This document shows positions 8,800 through 17,690 of a stretch of DNA of 64,000 bases, one piece after another. Made by a program: the position numbers and the translations under genes. The stretch is from contig NZ_JAKLTO010000006.1 in assembly GCF_022012335.1 (NCBI RefSeq), positions 62,001-126,000 of the forward strand, in the 5' to 3' direction. How positions within the stretch are numbered: the first letter of the stretch is position 1; every line of letters begins with the position of its first letter. Below the pieces are notes generated by a model, which was not told the origin of the DNA, did no database searches, and saw only the letters and a program-made list of their open reading frames with translations. Origin of the DNA: Flavobacterium sp. SM15 (lineage in GTDB: Bacteria; Bacteroidota; Bacteroidia; Flavobacteriales; Flavobacteriaceae).

Positions 8800-9252
8800 C
8801 TAAGAATTTGAAGAATAAACTTCAGAATTGAAAATCTCCATATAGCGTTCAGGTCTTTGGATTTCTTTCCATCCGTATTGTTTATACAATTCATGAGCAT
8901 CGGCGGTTAGTAATATCCATCTTCTCAGACCTTGTAAATCGGGATGGGACATAATGGTTTTCATCAGCCATTTTGATAATCCTTTGCCACGAAATTCGTT
9001 TAAAATATAGACATCGCCCAAATAGCCAATAGTTGAAAAATCGGTTATTACTCTGGCAAAACCAATTTGTATGGAGTTTTGATAAACTCCAAAACAAAGT
9101 GAATTTTCTATGGCTTTTTGAACGGTTTCCAAAGGAATGTTTTTCGCCCAATAGGAGTGGTTGCTTAAAAAATCGTGAACTGCAATTGCGTCAATCTTGG
9201 TTTTATCGGTACAGATTTCGAAAGTGTCTTTTTTAAAAGATAAGAGTTCCAT
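8800..9252 (-). CDS. GNAT family N-acetyltransferase
   Basis: 150 residues, compact single-domain GNAT. The acetyl-CoA loop is seen as YILNEFRGKGLSKWLM (82-97) and the C-terminal motif as TADAHELYKQYGW. The arrangement (short N-terminus, HELYxxxGW near the end) matches the stand-alone small-molecule/protein acetyltransferases common in Bacteroidota. Substrate unknown. It lies 96 bases downstream of the SnoaL-like gene, with a hairpin in between, so it is probably transcribed separately. Confidence 0.85.
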   Translation of the reverse strand: MELLSFKKDTFEICTDKTKIDAIAVHDFLSNHSYWAKNIPLETVQKAIENSLCFGVYQNSIQIGFARVITDFSTIGYLGDVYILNEFRGKGLSKWLMKTIMSHPDLQGLRRWILLTADAHELYKQYGWKEIQRPERYMEIFNSEVYSSNS

Positions 9253-9313
9253 TCTTTGAATTAAATTTCATCTAAATTATCAATTAAATTAGAATAAATG
9301 AAAGCCAATAGAA

Positions 9314-9350
9314 GCAGCAAATGTACTCCTGTCATTTGCTGCCCTTTTTT
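9314..9350. terminator. Hairpin between two minus-strand genes
   Basis: GCAGCAAATG (9314-9323) and CATTTGCTGC (9333-9342) form a perfect 10-bp stem. The T-run follows on the plus strand, so it would terminate plus-strand transcripts best; on the minus strand it may only stabilise the 3' end of the SnoaL-like mRNA. Confidence 0.6.
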
Positions 9351-9930
9351 ATAATCCGATTTGTTTCATAAAAGCCTGATTATCCCAAAACAGATACTCT
9401 TCGGTCATTTTTCCATCCGCTCCCCAATGTCCAATGGTAACCATGCTTAGTTTGAATTTTTTTCCGGTTGGGGGAATTGTTTTTTCGCCACCAATCGGCA
9501 TAGGAGCAGAGAAGGTTCCTTCCATTTCGCCCACTACGCAAGTCCAGTCGCCTCTTCCAAATTTTATGGGATGTGTTTTGATTTTGGTATCGGGAGCGAA
9601 AACAAACATGGGTTTCAGTAAGTCGATATGTTGTGGAAACAAATCGGTTGAAATGCTTCCGTCCGGATAAATTATTTTAATGTTATCGGCATGGCTTTCT
9701 TTGAAATTGTCCCATTTTTGGTTACTGTAATAATCGAAATCCAGTGAATCAAAGCGCGCCAGGCGCTCGTTTTGTAATTTTTCATCGGCTTTGTATTTAT
9801 CGAGCTCAGCTTGGAGTTCTTTTACTTTGTTTTCCAAATCATTGTTGTTTGATGCTTTGTTGCAGGAAATAAAACTTCCTGCAATTATAAAGCCTAATAG
9901 AAATGTAAAGTTTCTGGCAGTTGTTTTCAT
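9349..9930 (-). CDS. Lipoprotein with SnoaL-like/ester cyclase domain
   Basis: 193 residues. A signal sequence ends in the lipobox SFISC; a short coiled coil (DLENKVKELQAELDKYKADEK) follows. The rest is a SnoaL/NTF2-like cone fold: a helix with YYSNQKWDNFKESHADNIKI, then strands with GRGDWTCVVGEMEGTFSAP and the terminal GKMTEEYLFWDNQAFMKQIG typical of SnoaL-like ester cyclase or limonene-epoxide-hydrolase-related proteins. Members range from enzymes to non-catalytic binding proteins, and the lipid anchor places this one in the periplasm or at the outer membrane. Function beyond this is unknown. Confidence 0.82.
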   Translation of the reverse strand: MKTTARNFTFLLGFIIAGSFISCNKASNNNDLENKVKELQAELDKYKADEKLQNERLARFDSLDFDYYSNQKWDNFKESHADNIKIIYPDGSISTDLFPQHIDLLKPMFVFAPDTKIKTHPIKFGRGDWTCVVGEMEGTFSAPMPIGGEKTIPPTGKKFKLSMVTIGHWGADGKMTEEYLFWDNQAFMKQIGL

Positions 9931-10065
9931 ATTGTCTTTAATTAATTAGTAATTTTTAGTAAAGTTAAGTTGTTGAAAATCAAGTATTTTTATTTTATAT
10001 AAAATGTCGACAAAGGAAGGAAAATCACGATAAAAGCAATGATTTTATGTACGACCATTACTATT

Positions 10066-10113
10066 TAGCCCTGATTGGAGCGTTACCTTGTAAAGCGTAA
10101 AGCAGGAATAGGG
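10066..10113 (+). ncRNA. Short, degenerate copy of a structured intergenic element (Flavo-1-like)
   Basis: TAGCCCTGATTGGAGCG ... AAGCAGGAATAGGG matches the borders of the longer copies at 26682 and 41561. CCTG (10070-10073) can pair with CAGG (10102-10105), the place where the 26.7-kb copy has CCCG/CGGG. The central stem is nearly lost. Assignment to the flavobacterial Flavo-1 RNA type is from memory. Confidence 0.4.
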
Positions 10114-10141
10114 ATTTCAAAAGTTCACGACCCCTTCGCTC

Positions 10142-10183
10142 AAAAAAAATACCCGACTGATTCGTTTAAAAACCAGTCGGGTA
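10142..10183 (-). terminator. Terminator of clpB
   Basis: TACCCGACTG (10150-10159) and CAGTCGGGTA (10174-10183) form a 10-bp GC-rich stem; the A-run at 10142-10149 becomes the U-run of the minus-strand transcript. Confidence 0.9.
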
Positions 10184-10220
10184 TAACCAAAAACCAAATA
10201 AAAAAATATGAAAAACTAAA

Positions 10221-12821
10221 TTACTCTTTGTCTGTCTGATTTCGGAAAACCAGTTGTCCGTCGAAACTGTCCAGCAGTATGATGCTCTCAGTTGCTATTT
10301 TCCCTGCGAGGATTTCTTTGGAAAGCTGATTCAACACTTCCTTCTGAATTACACGTTTTACCGGTCTTGCCCCGAAAGTCGGATCGTAACCTTTTTCAGA
10401 TAGGTAGGCGATTGCTTCAGGAGTCGCGTCCATTGAAATGTGTTGCTGTGCTAACATTTTAATCACGCTTTTTAACTGTAAACCAACAATTTCACGGATG
10501 TTTTCGCCGGTTAAAGGTGTGAACATCACAATTTCATCGATACGGTTGATAAATTCCGGACGAACGGTTTGTTTCAACAAGCCTAAAACTTCCACTTTTG
10601 CCGCTTCCGTTGCCGCTTCGATTCCTCCTTTTAGGTTCTCAAATTTCTCTTGTATGATGTGGCTTCCCATGTTGGAAGTCATGATGATGATCGTGTTTTT
10701 GAAATCAGCCAGACGACCTTTGTTGTCGGTTAAACGACCTTCATCTAAAACCTGTAACAGGATGTTGAACGTATCCGGGTGCGCTTTTTCGATTTCATCA
10801 AGTAATACTACGGAATACGGTTTTCTTCTCACGGCTTCGGTAAGCTGACCGCCTTCATCGTACCCAACATATCCCGGAGGCGCACCTACTAAACGGCTTA
10901 CGCTGTGGCGTTCCTGATATTCGCTCATGTCAATTCTCGTCATAGCGTTTTCATCGTCGAATAAGTATTCTGCCAAGGCTTTTGCCAATTCTGTTTTACC
11001 GACACCGGTTGTTCCCAAGAAAAGGAAGGAACCAATTGGTTTTTTGGCGTCCTGTAATCCGGCACGACTTCTGCGCACGGCATCACTAATGGCTTGAATG
11101 GCTTCTTCCTGACCGACTACTCTGCGGTGTAATTCGTCTTCGAGTTTTAATAACTTTTCACGTTCGCTTTGCAGCATTTTGGTAACGGGAATCCCGGTCC
11201 ATTTGGCTACTACTTCGGCGATGTCGTCGTGGGTTACTTCTTCCTTGATTAGCGATTTATCGGATTGGTTTTCCTGTAACTGTTTTTGCAAACCGTCCAG
11301 TTTTTCCTGAGCTTCCTTGATTTTTCCGTAACGGATTTCGGCTACTTTTCCGTAATCGCCATCGCGTTCGGCACGTTCGGCTTCGGCTTTGAAATCTTCA
11401 ATTTGCTGTTTCACCGATTGGATGTTATCGACTAAATCTTTTTCCGATTTCCAGCGGGTATATACTTCGTTGCGCTCTTCCTTTAAGTTTGCTAAATCTA
11501 AACCAAGGACTTTTAATTTGTTTTCGTCGTTTTCGCGTTTGATGGCTTCAATTTCGATTTCCAACTGCATGATTTTACGATCCAAAACGTCTAATTCTTC
11601 CGGTTTGGAATTGATTTCCATGCGCAATTTAGAAGCCGCTTCGTCCATTAAGTCGATGGCTTTGTCCGGCAAGAAACGATTGGTGATGTAACGCTGAGAC
11701 AATTCCACAGCCGCAATAATCGCATCGTCTTTGATTCGTACTTTGTGATGTGTTTCGTATTTCTCTTTGATACCACGTAAGATGGAAATCGCACTTTCGG
11801 TATCCGGTTCGTCTACATTAACTTTCTGGAAACGACGTTCTAAGGCTTTGTCTTTTTCGAAATACTTCTGATATTCGTCTAAAGTGGTTGCGCCAATAGC
11901 TCTTAGTTCACCACGAGCTAAGGCGGGTTTTAAGATGTTTGCCGCGTCCATAGCGCCTTCTCCACCACCGGCGCCTACCAAAGTGTGGATTTCGTCAATG
12001 AAAAGTACTATGTCACCTTCTGCAGAAGTTACTTCTTTCACTACGGATTTCAAACGCTCTTCGAATTCTCCTTTGTATTTTGCTCCGGCAATCAAGGCTC
12101 CCATATCCAAAGAAAAAACTACTTTGTCTTTTAGGTTTTCGGGAACGTCTCCGGCAACGATTCTGTGTGCTAAGCCTTCTGCAATGGCGGTTTTACCTAC
12201 ACCGGGTTCTCCAATAAGCATTGGATTGTTTTTAGTTCTACGCGATAAAATTTGCAACACGCGACGGATTTCTTCATCACGGCCAATCACCGGATCAAGT
12301 TTACCGTCATTGGCTAACTGATTTAAGTTCTTTGCGTATTTGTTTAAGGCATTGTAGGTTTCTTCGGCTGATGCGGAAGTTACTCGTTCTCCTTTACGGA
12401 TTTCGGCGATTGCTGCTTCTAAACCTTTTTCAGTTACACCTTGATCTTTCAAGATTTGGGCAACCTTACTTTTTGATTTGAAAATCGCTAAAATTAAATG
12501 TTCGATGGAAACGTATTCGTCGTTCATTTTTTTAGCGATGATATTGGCCTCGTTCAAGGTGGTTCCGGCTTCACGGGAAAGCATTAATTCGCCACCCGAT
12601 ACTTTTGGAAAACTCTGAATGGTGCTGTCTAAAATCTGTTTGAATAGGTTTACGTTTACATTCAGTTTTTTTAAGATGAAAGGCGCCACGTTTTCGTCCA
12701 CCTCTAAAATTCCTTTAAAGATGTGCTCATTTTCCAACTGTTGTTGGCCGTTGCTTTGTGCAATTTGCTGTGCTTGTTGCAGAGCCTCCTGCGATTTGAT
12801 TGTTAAGTTATTTAAGTTCAT
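10221..12821 (-). CDS. clpB: ATP-dependent chaperone ClpB (disaggregase)
   Basis: 866 residues, full length. ClpB rescues aggregated proteins together with DnaK; it forms a cytoplasmic hexamer. In order: Clp N-domain repeats (1-145), first AAA+ domain with Walker A GEPGVGKT (204-211) and Walker [10 protein letters not shown], a long coiled-coil middle domain (about 400-520), second AAA+ domain with Walker A GTTGVGKT (near 605) and GYVGYDEGG pore loop, and the C-terminal oligomerisation domain. The absence of an IGF loop separates it from ClpA. The gene is divergent from ytxJ; repeated AAGACAAAATG units lie in the shared intergenic region and may mediate stress control. Confidence 0.97.
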   Translation of the reverse strand: MNLNNLTIKSQEALQQAQQIAQSNGQQQLENEHIFKGILEVDENVAPFILKKLNVNVNLFKQILDSTIQSFPKVSGGELMLSREAGTTLNEANIIAKKMNDEYVSIEHLILAIFKSKSKVAQILKDQGVTEKGLEAAIAEIRKGERVTSASAEETYNALNKYAKNLNQLANDGKLDPVIGRDEEIRRVLQILSRRTKNNPMLIGEPGVGKTAIAEGLAHRIVAGDVPENLKDKVVFSLDMGALIAGAKYKGEFEERLKSVVKEVTSAEGDIVLFIDEIHTLVGAGGGEGAMDAANILKPALARGELRAIGATTLDEYQKYFEKDKALERRFQKVNVDEPDTESAISILRGIKEKYETHHKVRIKDDAIIAAVELSQRYITNRFLPDKAIDLMDEAASKLRMEINSKPEELDVLDRKIMQLEIEIEAIKRENDENKLKVLGLDLANLKEERNEVYTRWKSEKDLVDNIQSVKQQIEDFKAEAERAERDGDYGKVAEIRYGKIKEAQEKLDGLQKQLQENQSDKSLIKEEVTHDDIAEVVAKWTGIPVTKMLQSEREKLLKLEDELHRRVVGQEEAIQAISDAVRRSRAGLQDAKKPIGSFLFLGTTGVGKTELAKALAEYLFDDENAMTRIDMSEYQERHSVSRLVGAPPGYVGYDEGGQLTEAVRRKPYSVVLLDEIEKAHPDTFNILLQVLDEGRLTDNKGRLADFKNTIIIMTSNMGSHIIQEKFENLKGGIEAATEAAKVEVLGLLKQTVRPEFINRIDEIVMFTPLTGENIREIVGLQLKSVIKMLAQQHISMDATPEAIAYLSEKGYDPTFGARPVKRVIQKEVLNQLSKEILAGKIATESIILLDSFDGQLVFRNQTDKE

Positions 12822-12900
12822 AATGTTAAATGCTGTATGTCAATTGTTGTTTTTGTTTAGCTTTGCAATCAAATAGACAATTTGTGTTCCAATACCAAAA

Positions 12901-12975
12901 ATCAAGACAAAATGACTGGTTTTTGCTTTTTACGGAAGTGTTATCAAGACAAAATGTCTGAAATTAAGACAAAAT
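12901..12975. promoter_or_regulatory. Three phased copies of AGACAAAAT between clpB and ytxJ (candidate operator)
   Basis: Copies begin at 12905, 12947 and 12967, i.e. 42 and 20 bases apart, close to 4 and 2 helical turns. The first two are longer (ATCAAGACAAAATG). The middle copy is a perfect inverted repeat, AGACA-AAA-TGTCT. The third lies directly in front of the ytxJ ATG, the first nearest clpB. Binding by a stress regulator is inference. Confidence 0.55.
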
Positions 12976-13362
12976 ATGAGCTTTTTTAAAAATCTGTTTG
13001 GCGAATCTGAGAATGAAAAACCCGTTTCAAAGATGAATTGGGAACCTTTAACCGAACTTAATCAGTTAGAGGAAATCGTTAAACAATCTATTGAGAAACC
13101 GATACTTATCTTTAAGCACAGCACCCGTTGCAGTATCAGTAGAATGGCTTTGAAGCAGTTTGAAAACTCGTTCGAATTTCAGGATAAAATTACGCCATAT
13201 TTTTTAGATTTGTTAGAATACAGACCAGTTTCCAATGAAATTGCTTCGCTTTTTGAAGTTGTTCATCAGTCGCCACAGTTAATTGTGGTTAAAGGTGGAA
13301 AAGCGGTTTATGATGCTTCCCACAGTGATATCGATGCAGAAGATTTGAAAAAATATTTTTAA
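12976..13362 (+). CDS. ytxJ: Bacillithiol-system thioredoxin-like protein YtxJ
   Basis: 128 residues. A monothiol thioredoxin-like protein; the family is linked to bacillithiol, the low-molecular-weight thiol of many Bacillota and Bacteroidota, and is thought to remove bacillithiol from mixed disulfides. The signature FKHSTRCSIS (47-55) with the single active Cys52, the cis-proline region HQSPQLIVVKGGKAVYDASH and the overall length all fit. The N-terminal FFKNLFG stretch is amphipathic. It starts 1 base before the next gene's leader, so it is co-transcribed with the Crp/Fnr regulator, and its start lies in the repeated region shared with clpB. Confidence 0.88.
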   Translation: MSFFKNLFGESENEKPVSKMNWEPLTELNQLEEIVKQSIEKPILIFKHSTRCSISRMALKQFENSFEFQDKITPYFLDLLEYRPVSNEIASLFEVVHQSPQLIVVKGGKAVYDASHSDIDAEDLKKYF

Positions 13363-13363
13363 A

Positions 13364-13900
13364 ATGGCAGTTCAACCTTCAGGAATTTTAGAATTGCTTA
13401 AAGAAAACAACTTGTTTGAAAGTGAGTTGGTTCTTACGCGAAATGAATTTCTGAAAGTTGCCGGAACAGTTGATACCAACATTTATTTTATTGCAGAAGG
13501 AAGTTTAAGGATTTACATTGTTCAAGAAGAAGAACAGATTATCCGTTTTGGTTATCAAAATGATTTGATAGTTGCTTTAGACTCTTTCTTAACCGAACAA
13601 CCTTCTGAATTTTACATTCAGGCAATTAAGAAAACCGTCGTTAAAATAATTTCTAAAAAAACATTTTTTGACTTCATCAATAAAGAGAAAAATAATCTTA
13701 AATTGTGGAATTCCATCCTTGAAAATTTAGTATTGCAACAAATGGAACGCGAAAAGGATTTGCTTATTTCTTCTGTGAATGAGCGCTATTCAAGGGTTTT
13801 GAAGCGCAGCCCGCGTCTTTTTCAGGAAATCCCGCATAAATACATTGCCAATTACCTTCGCATGACTCCGGAGACGTTATCGCGTTTGAAAAAGTCTTGA
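13364..13900 (+). CDS. Crp/Fnr family transcriptional regulator
   Basis: 178 residues. The N-terminal 110 residues form the cyclic-nucleotide-binding-like jelly roll (VDTNIYFIAEGSLRIYIVQEEEQIIRFGYQNDLIVALDSF), a short dimer helix follows, and the C-terminal end (IPHKYIANYLRMTPETLSRL) is the winged-helix recognition segment. No Fe-S cysteines are present, so it is not an FNR-type oxygen sensor; the ligand is unknown. It starts one base after the ytxJ stop and is likely in the same operon, which suggests a role in redox or stress control. Confidence 0.87.
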   Translation: MAVQPSGILELLKENNLFESELVLTRNEFLKVAGTVDTNIYFIAEGSLRIYIVQEEEQIIRFGYQNDLIVALDSFLTEQPSEFYIQAIKKTVVKIISKKTFFDFINKEKNNLKLWNSILENLVLQQMEREKDLLISSVNERYSRVLKRSPRLFQEIPHKYIANYLRMTPETLSRLKKS

Positions 13901-13955
13901 TTTCAATCAATTTTTTGTTGTTTATTAATTCCGAAATTTGCTTAAAATAATAAGC

Positions 13956-14525
13956 ATGAAAACTTTAGATTTGATTTCAGAATTAAGAACAATTACTCTT
14001 CAAAATATCGATTTTGCACAAAAACTTCATGATTTACCGGAAGAGGAACTCAATTGGAGAAATGACGCAAAAAGCTGGAGTATTTTGGAATGTTTGGAGC
14101 ATCTGAACATTTATGGTAGTTTTTATCTTCCGGAAATTGAAAGTACAATTCGAAATAGTGTAAGCTCTTCGGAATCAGAATTTAATCCAGGATTTTTAGG
14201 TGATTATTTTGCAAAAAGCATGCAGCCGAAAGCAAAATTGAACAAGATGAAAACCTTCAAGAAAACAGATCCGATCGGAAGCAAACTGAACAGAAATGTA
14301 ATTGATACTTTTATTGTTCAACAGCATAAATTATTGGAATTACTGGAAGCTTCGGAAAAAGTAGATCTCAACAAACTGAAAACCGGAATCAGTATTTCAA
14401 AATGGATTCGCATCAAATTGGGTGATACGTTCCGATTTGTGATTTACCATAACCAACGGCATGTTCTGCAAGCGCAACGTGTTTTGACGGCTCAATTGCA
14501 AATAATAGAAAAATCCGAAGCATAA
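13956..14525 (+). CDS. DinB superfamily protein
   Basis: 189 residues from the ATG at 13956; an in-frame TTG 18 bases upstream is less likely. Four-helix-bundle proteins of the DinB/YfiT group often bind a metal through three histidines and include thiol-dependent transferases, some of them bacillithiol-dependent. The family pattern is visible as WSILECLEHLNIYGSFY and FVIYHNQRHVLQAQRV, supplying His ligands at about positions 49, 163 and 167. The neighbouring ytxJ makes a thiol-linked role plausible but this is inference. Its stop lies inside the hairpin that ends the convergent arginine operon. Confidence 0.82.
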   Translation: MKTLDLISELRTITLQNIDFAQKLHDLPEEELNWRNDAKSWSILECLEHLNIYGSFYLPEIESTIRNSVSSSESEFNPGFLGDYFAKSMQPKAKLNKMKTFKKTDPIGSKLNRNVIDTFIVQQHKLLELLEASEKVDLNKLKTGISISKWIRIKLGDTFRFVIYHNQRHVLQAQRVLTAQLQIIEKSEA

Positions 14526-14537
14526 AACCTCGGATTT
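14507..14537 (-). terminator. Terminator of the arginine operon
   Basis: AAATCCGA (14511-14518) pairs with TCGGATTT (14530-14537); the minus-strand product ends in a run of five T. The hairpin overlaps the 3' end of the DinB-like gene. Confidence 0.6.
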
Positions 14538-14542
14538 GTTCT

Positions 14543-15823
14543 TTAAAAAATAGCTTCCATTTTCCCTTGAATCGCTGAAAGACAAAGGTTGTTGATACTG
14601 CCCTGATGGGTGTGATTCGTGTTTTTTGGAACTGTAAACGTTTTATTTTCAATTTGTTCCGCGACCATTTTGTAAGCATCTCTAAACGGAATTCCGCTTG
14701 TTACCATTTCATTAATTGTGTCAACAGTAAAAGAATAATTGTATTTTTCATCGTTGAAAATGTTCTCTTTTACTTTGATGTCTTTAATGGCGTAATGCGT
14801 CATTTCCAAACACGATTTCAGGTTTTGAATTGCCGGAAACAAACCTTCTTTCAACAATTGAAAATCTCTGTGATAACCGCTTGGTAAGTTGTTGGTTATC
14901 AAAGTGAGTTCATAAGGTAAACTCTGAATTTTGTTCGATTTTCCTCTGATCAATTCAAAAATATCCGGATTTTTCTTGTGGGGCATAATGCTTGAGCCTG
15001 TTGTTAAATGAGCCGGAAGCGAAATAAAATCGAAATTCTGACTTAAATACAAACAAACATCCATCGCTAATTTAGACAAAGTTCCTGCAACGCTACTCAT
15101 GGCAAAAGCAATTGTTTTTTCGGATTTCCCTCTGTTCATTTGAGCCGCAACTACATTGTATTTCAAGGTTGAAAAGCCAAGTTTTTCTGTTGTGGATTCT
15201 CTGTCGATAGGAAAAGAACTTCCATAACCTGCAGCCGAACCTAAAGGATTTTGATCAATAACCTGTAAGGCTGCATTAAGCATAGAGACATCATCAATTA
15301 AACTTTCTGCATAAGCTGAAAACCATAAACCGAAGGATGATGGCATTGCAATTTGTAAATGCGTATAACCGGGCAGTAAAACGTTTTTGTGTTGCTCGGC
15401 CAGTTTTAATAGTAAATCAAAAAGCTCTTTGATTAGTTTTTTTATGAGGATGATTTCGTCTTTCAAATACAGATGAATCGCAGTCAAAACCTGATCGTTT
15501 CTGGAACGCGCCGTATGGATTTTTTTTCCGGTATCGCCTAATTTTTCAATCAGTAAATATTCGATTTTGGAATGTACGTCTTCAAAATCAGCTTCAATTA
15601 TAAAATTTTCATTTTCAAGTTTTAGAAGTAGATCATTTAAAGTGTTACACAAATCATTTTTTTCATCGTTTGACAGCAATCCCACTTCCGAAAGCATCGT
15701 TGCATGAGCAATCGAAGCTATAATATCGTATCTAGCTAAAACCGTGTCAAGTTCTCTGTCGTTGCCAACGGTGAATTGTTCTATTTTTTTATCGGTGGCG
15801 ATGCCTTTTTCCCAAAGTTTCAT
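14543..15823 (-). CDS. argH: Argininosuccinate lyase
   Basis: 426 residues. Last step of arginine synthesis: argininosuccinate to arginine and fumarate; cytoplasmic homotetramer. The fumarase/aspartase-family signature GSSIMPHKKNP (276-286) with the flexible catalytic loop is intact, as are TARSRNDQV (104-112) and GYTHLQIAMP. It is somewhat shorter than enterobacterial ArgH (about 457). It is the last gene of the minus-strand arginine operon, 11 bases after argE, and is followed by a hairpin. Confidence 0.96.
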   Translation of the reverse strand: MKLWEKGIATDKKIEQFTVGNDRELDTVLARYDIIASIAHATMLSEVGLLSNDEKNDLCNTLNDLLLKLENENFIIEADFEDVHSKIEYLLIEKLGDTGKKIHTARSRNDQVLTAIHLYLKDEIILIKKLIKELFDLLLKLAEQHKNVLLPGYTHLQIAMPSSFGLWFSAYAESLIDDVSMLNAALQVIDQNPLGSAAGYGSSFPIDRESTTEKLGFSTLKYNVVAAQMNRGKSEKTIAFAMSSVAGTLSKLAMDVCLYLSQNFDFISLPAHLTTGSSIMPHKKNPDIFELIRGKSNKIQSLPYELTLITNNLPSGYHRDFQLLKEGLFPAIQNLKSCLEMTHYAIKDIKVKENIFNDEKYNYSFTVDTINEMVTSGIPFRDAYKMVAEQIENKTFTVPKNTNHTHQGSINNLCLSAIQGKMEAIF

Positions 15824-15834
15824 AGTTAATCTTT

Positions 15835-16908
15835 TTAAGTGTTCAGAAGGAATCCGCTGAGTATTTTGATGTACAATTCGATGCCTTCTTTAATTTCATT
15901 GATATAAATAAACTCGTCCGCGGTATGAGAACGTAAAGAATTTCCAGGTCCTAATTTTAAAGACTGACAACTCAAAACCGATTGATCTGAAAGCGTAGGG
16001 GAGCCGTAAGTTGTTCTTCCTAAGTTAATTCCGCTTTGTACCAATGGATGATTTTTGTTGATGGAGGAAGAACTTAAATGTAAAGAGCGCGGTTTGATTT
16101 CGGCATTGACATTCTCAGTTACAATTTTCAGGATTTCTACATTGGAATAACAATCATTTACGCGGATATCGACAACCAAATGGCATTCCGAAGGAACAAC
16201 ATTGTGTTGCTTTCCGGCATTAATTTGTGTAACGGTCATTTTTACCGGGCCTAATACTTCAGATACTTTTTCAAAAGAATAACTGTTAAACCAATTTAGG
16301 ATATTAATTGATTTATATATCGGATTATCAGTATTCTGATGTGCAGCATGGCTTGCAGTTCCTTTTACGGTAACATCTAAAACCAATAAGCCTTTTTCGG
16401 CTATGGCTAGCTGCATTTCTGTTGGTTCTCCTACTATAGCGCAATCCAGTTCAGGAAGCTGTTTTAAAACACTGTTCAAACCATTTGATCCGCTGCTTTC
16501 TTCTTCCGCAGAAGCGACAATCACGATATTATGTGACAATTTTTTTTCAGCATAAAAATGTGTAAAAGTCGCTAAGAGTGAAACCAAACAACCGCCGGCA
16601 TCATTGCTTCCCAAACCGAATAATTTTCCGTCTTTTTCGAAGGCTTCAAACGGGTTTAGTGTGTAACCTTGATTGGGTTTAACCGTATCATGATGAGAAT
16701 TGAGCAGCAGTGTTGGTTTATTTTTATCAAAATGAAGATTGTACGCCCAAACGTTATTATTTTCTCTTTTGAAAGGAATTTTGTTTGCTTGAAACCAATT
16801 TTTTATCAAGGTAGCAGTTTGTTCTTCCTCACTTGAAAATGAAGGAATTTCAATCAAATTTTTTATAAGATGAATTGCTTCTTCAGTAAGTCTTTCGATG
16901 GTTTTCAT
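15835..16908 (-). CDS. argE: M20 family deacylase of arginine synthesis (ArgE-like N-acyl-ornithine/citrulline deacylase)
   Basis: 357 residues. Metal-dependent M20 peptidase-family enzyme with LLLNSHHDTV (67-76), the bridging aspartate in SNDAGG (101-106) and the catalytic glutamates in AEEESSG (134-140). By position in the operon it removes the acyl group from N-acyl-ornithine or, in the pathway that uses the ArgF' transcarbamylase, from N-acyl-citrulline. The start overlaps the end of argB by 4 bases, which implies translational coupling. Whether acetyl or succinyl is removed cannot be decided from the sequence. Confidence 0.9.
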   Translation of the reverse strand: MKTIERLTEEAIHLIKNLIEIPSFSSEEEQTATLIKNWFQANKIPFKRENNNVWAYNLHFDKNKPTLLLNSHHDTVKPNQGYTLNPFEAFEKDGKLFGLGSNDAGGCLVSLLATFTHFYAEKKLSHNIVIVASAEEESSGSNGLNSVLKQLPELDCAIVGEPTEMQLAIAEKGLLVLDVTVKGTASHAAHQNTDNPIYKSINILNWFNSYSFEKVSEVLGPVKMTVTQINAGKQHNVVPSECHLVVDIRVNDCYSNVEILKIVTENVNAEIKPRSLHLSSSSINKNHPLVQSGINLGRTTYGSPTLSDQSVLSCQSLKLGPGNSLRSHTADEFIYINEIKEGIELYIKILSGFLLNT

Positions 16909-17690
16909 AGCTTAATTTCCGTGTAAATTGATTTACTTTTAATTTCCGAATGATTTCCAATGATTACTGATTGCACTCTATTTTGAAGCGCTTGAAAACA
17001 ATTCTCCAGTTTGGGAATCATTCCGGAATGGATTGCACCAACTTTCATTAAGTCTTCATATTTGGAAAAAGTGAGTAGGGGAAGCATTGAATTTTCATCT
17101 TCCGGATTGATCAAAACGCCATTTTTTTCAAAACAGTAAAAGAGCTCCACTTCAAAATTTTCAGCTAATCCCGATGCCAATGTACTTGCAATTGTATCAG
17201 CATTTGTATTTAATAATTGCCCGTTGTTGTCTTGGGTAATCGCACAAAATACAGGAACAATACCTTGATTTAAAAAGCTCGTAATCAAATCTTTATTTAT
17301 TGAAATAATATTGCCTACATAACCAAAATCAATTTCGCTGTTTTTGCGTTTTTCAGAAATGATAGACTTGCCATCAGCTCCCGACATTCCAAAAGCGATT
17401 GTATCCAAAGCATTTAATTTGCCAACGATTTTCTTGTTGATTAGGCCAGCATAGGTCATTACTGCAACATCCAACATAGCTGCGTCGGTAATTCTTCTGC
17501 CATCAACTAATTTTGGCGATAAACCCAGTTTTTCCGCAAATTTGCTGGCTTCTTTTCCACCGCCATGTACTAAAATTTTTGGGCCATCAATCTTCGAAAA
17601 GTTATTCAGAACTTCTTCGAAAGATTGAGCGTCGTCAATAACATTTCCACCGATTTTAATTATAGTCAGCTTCGGTTTAATTGTTTTCAT
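16905..17690 (-). CDS. argB: N-acetylglutamate (or N-succinylglutamate) kinase
   Basis: 261 residues. Phosphorylates the gamma-carboxyl of N-acylglutamate, second step of the pathway. The amino-acid-kinase pattern is seen at IKIGGNVID (11-19) and HGGGKEASK (42-50), and GMSGADGKS and the N-A-D-T segment LLNTNADTIAS contribute to substrate and ATP binding. The length is that of the non-feedback-inhibited class without an N-terminal extension helix. It overlaps argF' by 14 bases and argE by 4. Confidence 0.95.
   Translation of the reverse strand: MKTIKPKLTIIKIGGNVIDDAQSFEEVLNNFSKIDGPKILVHGGGKEASKFAEKLGLSPKLVDGRRITDAAMLDVAVMTYAGLINKKIVGKLNALDTIAFGMSGADGKSIISEKRKNSEIDFGYVGNIISINKDLITSFLNQGIVPVFCAITQDNNGQLLNTNADTIASTLASGLAENFEVELFYCFEKNGVLINPEDENSMLPLLTFSKYEDLMKVGAIHSGMIPKLENCFQALQNRVQSVIIGNHSEIKSKSIYTEIKL

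Noticed and set aside
10438..12321. Open frames of 100-145 codons antisense to clpB
   Set aside because: They result from the codon bias of clpB on the other strand; composition and motifs do not resemble proteins.
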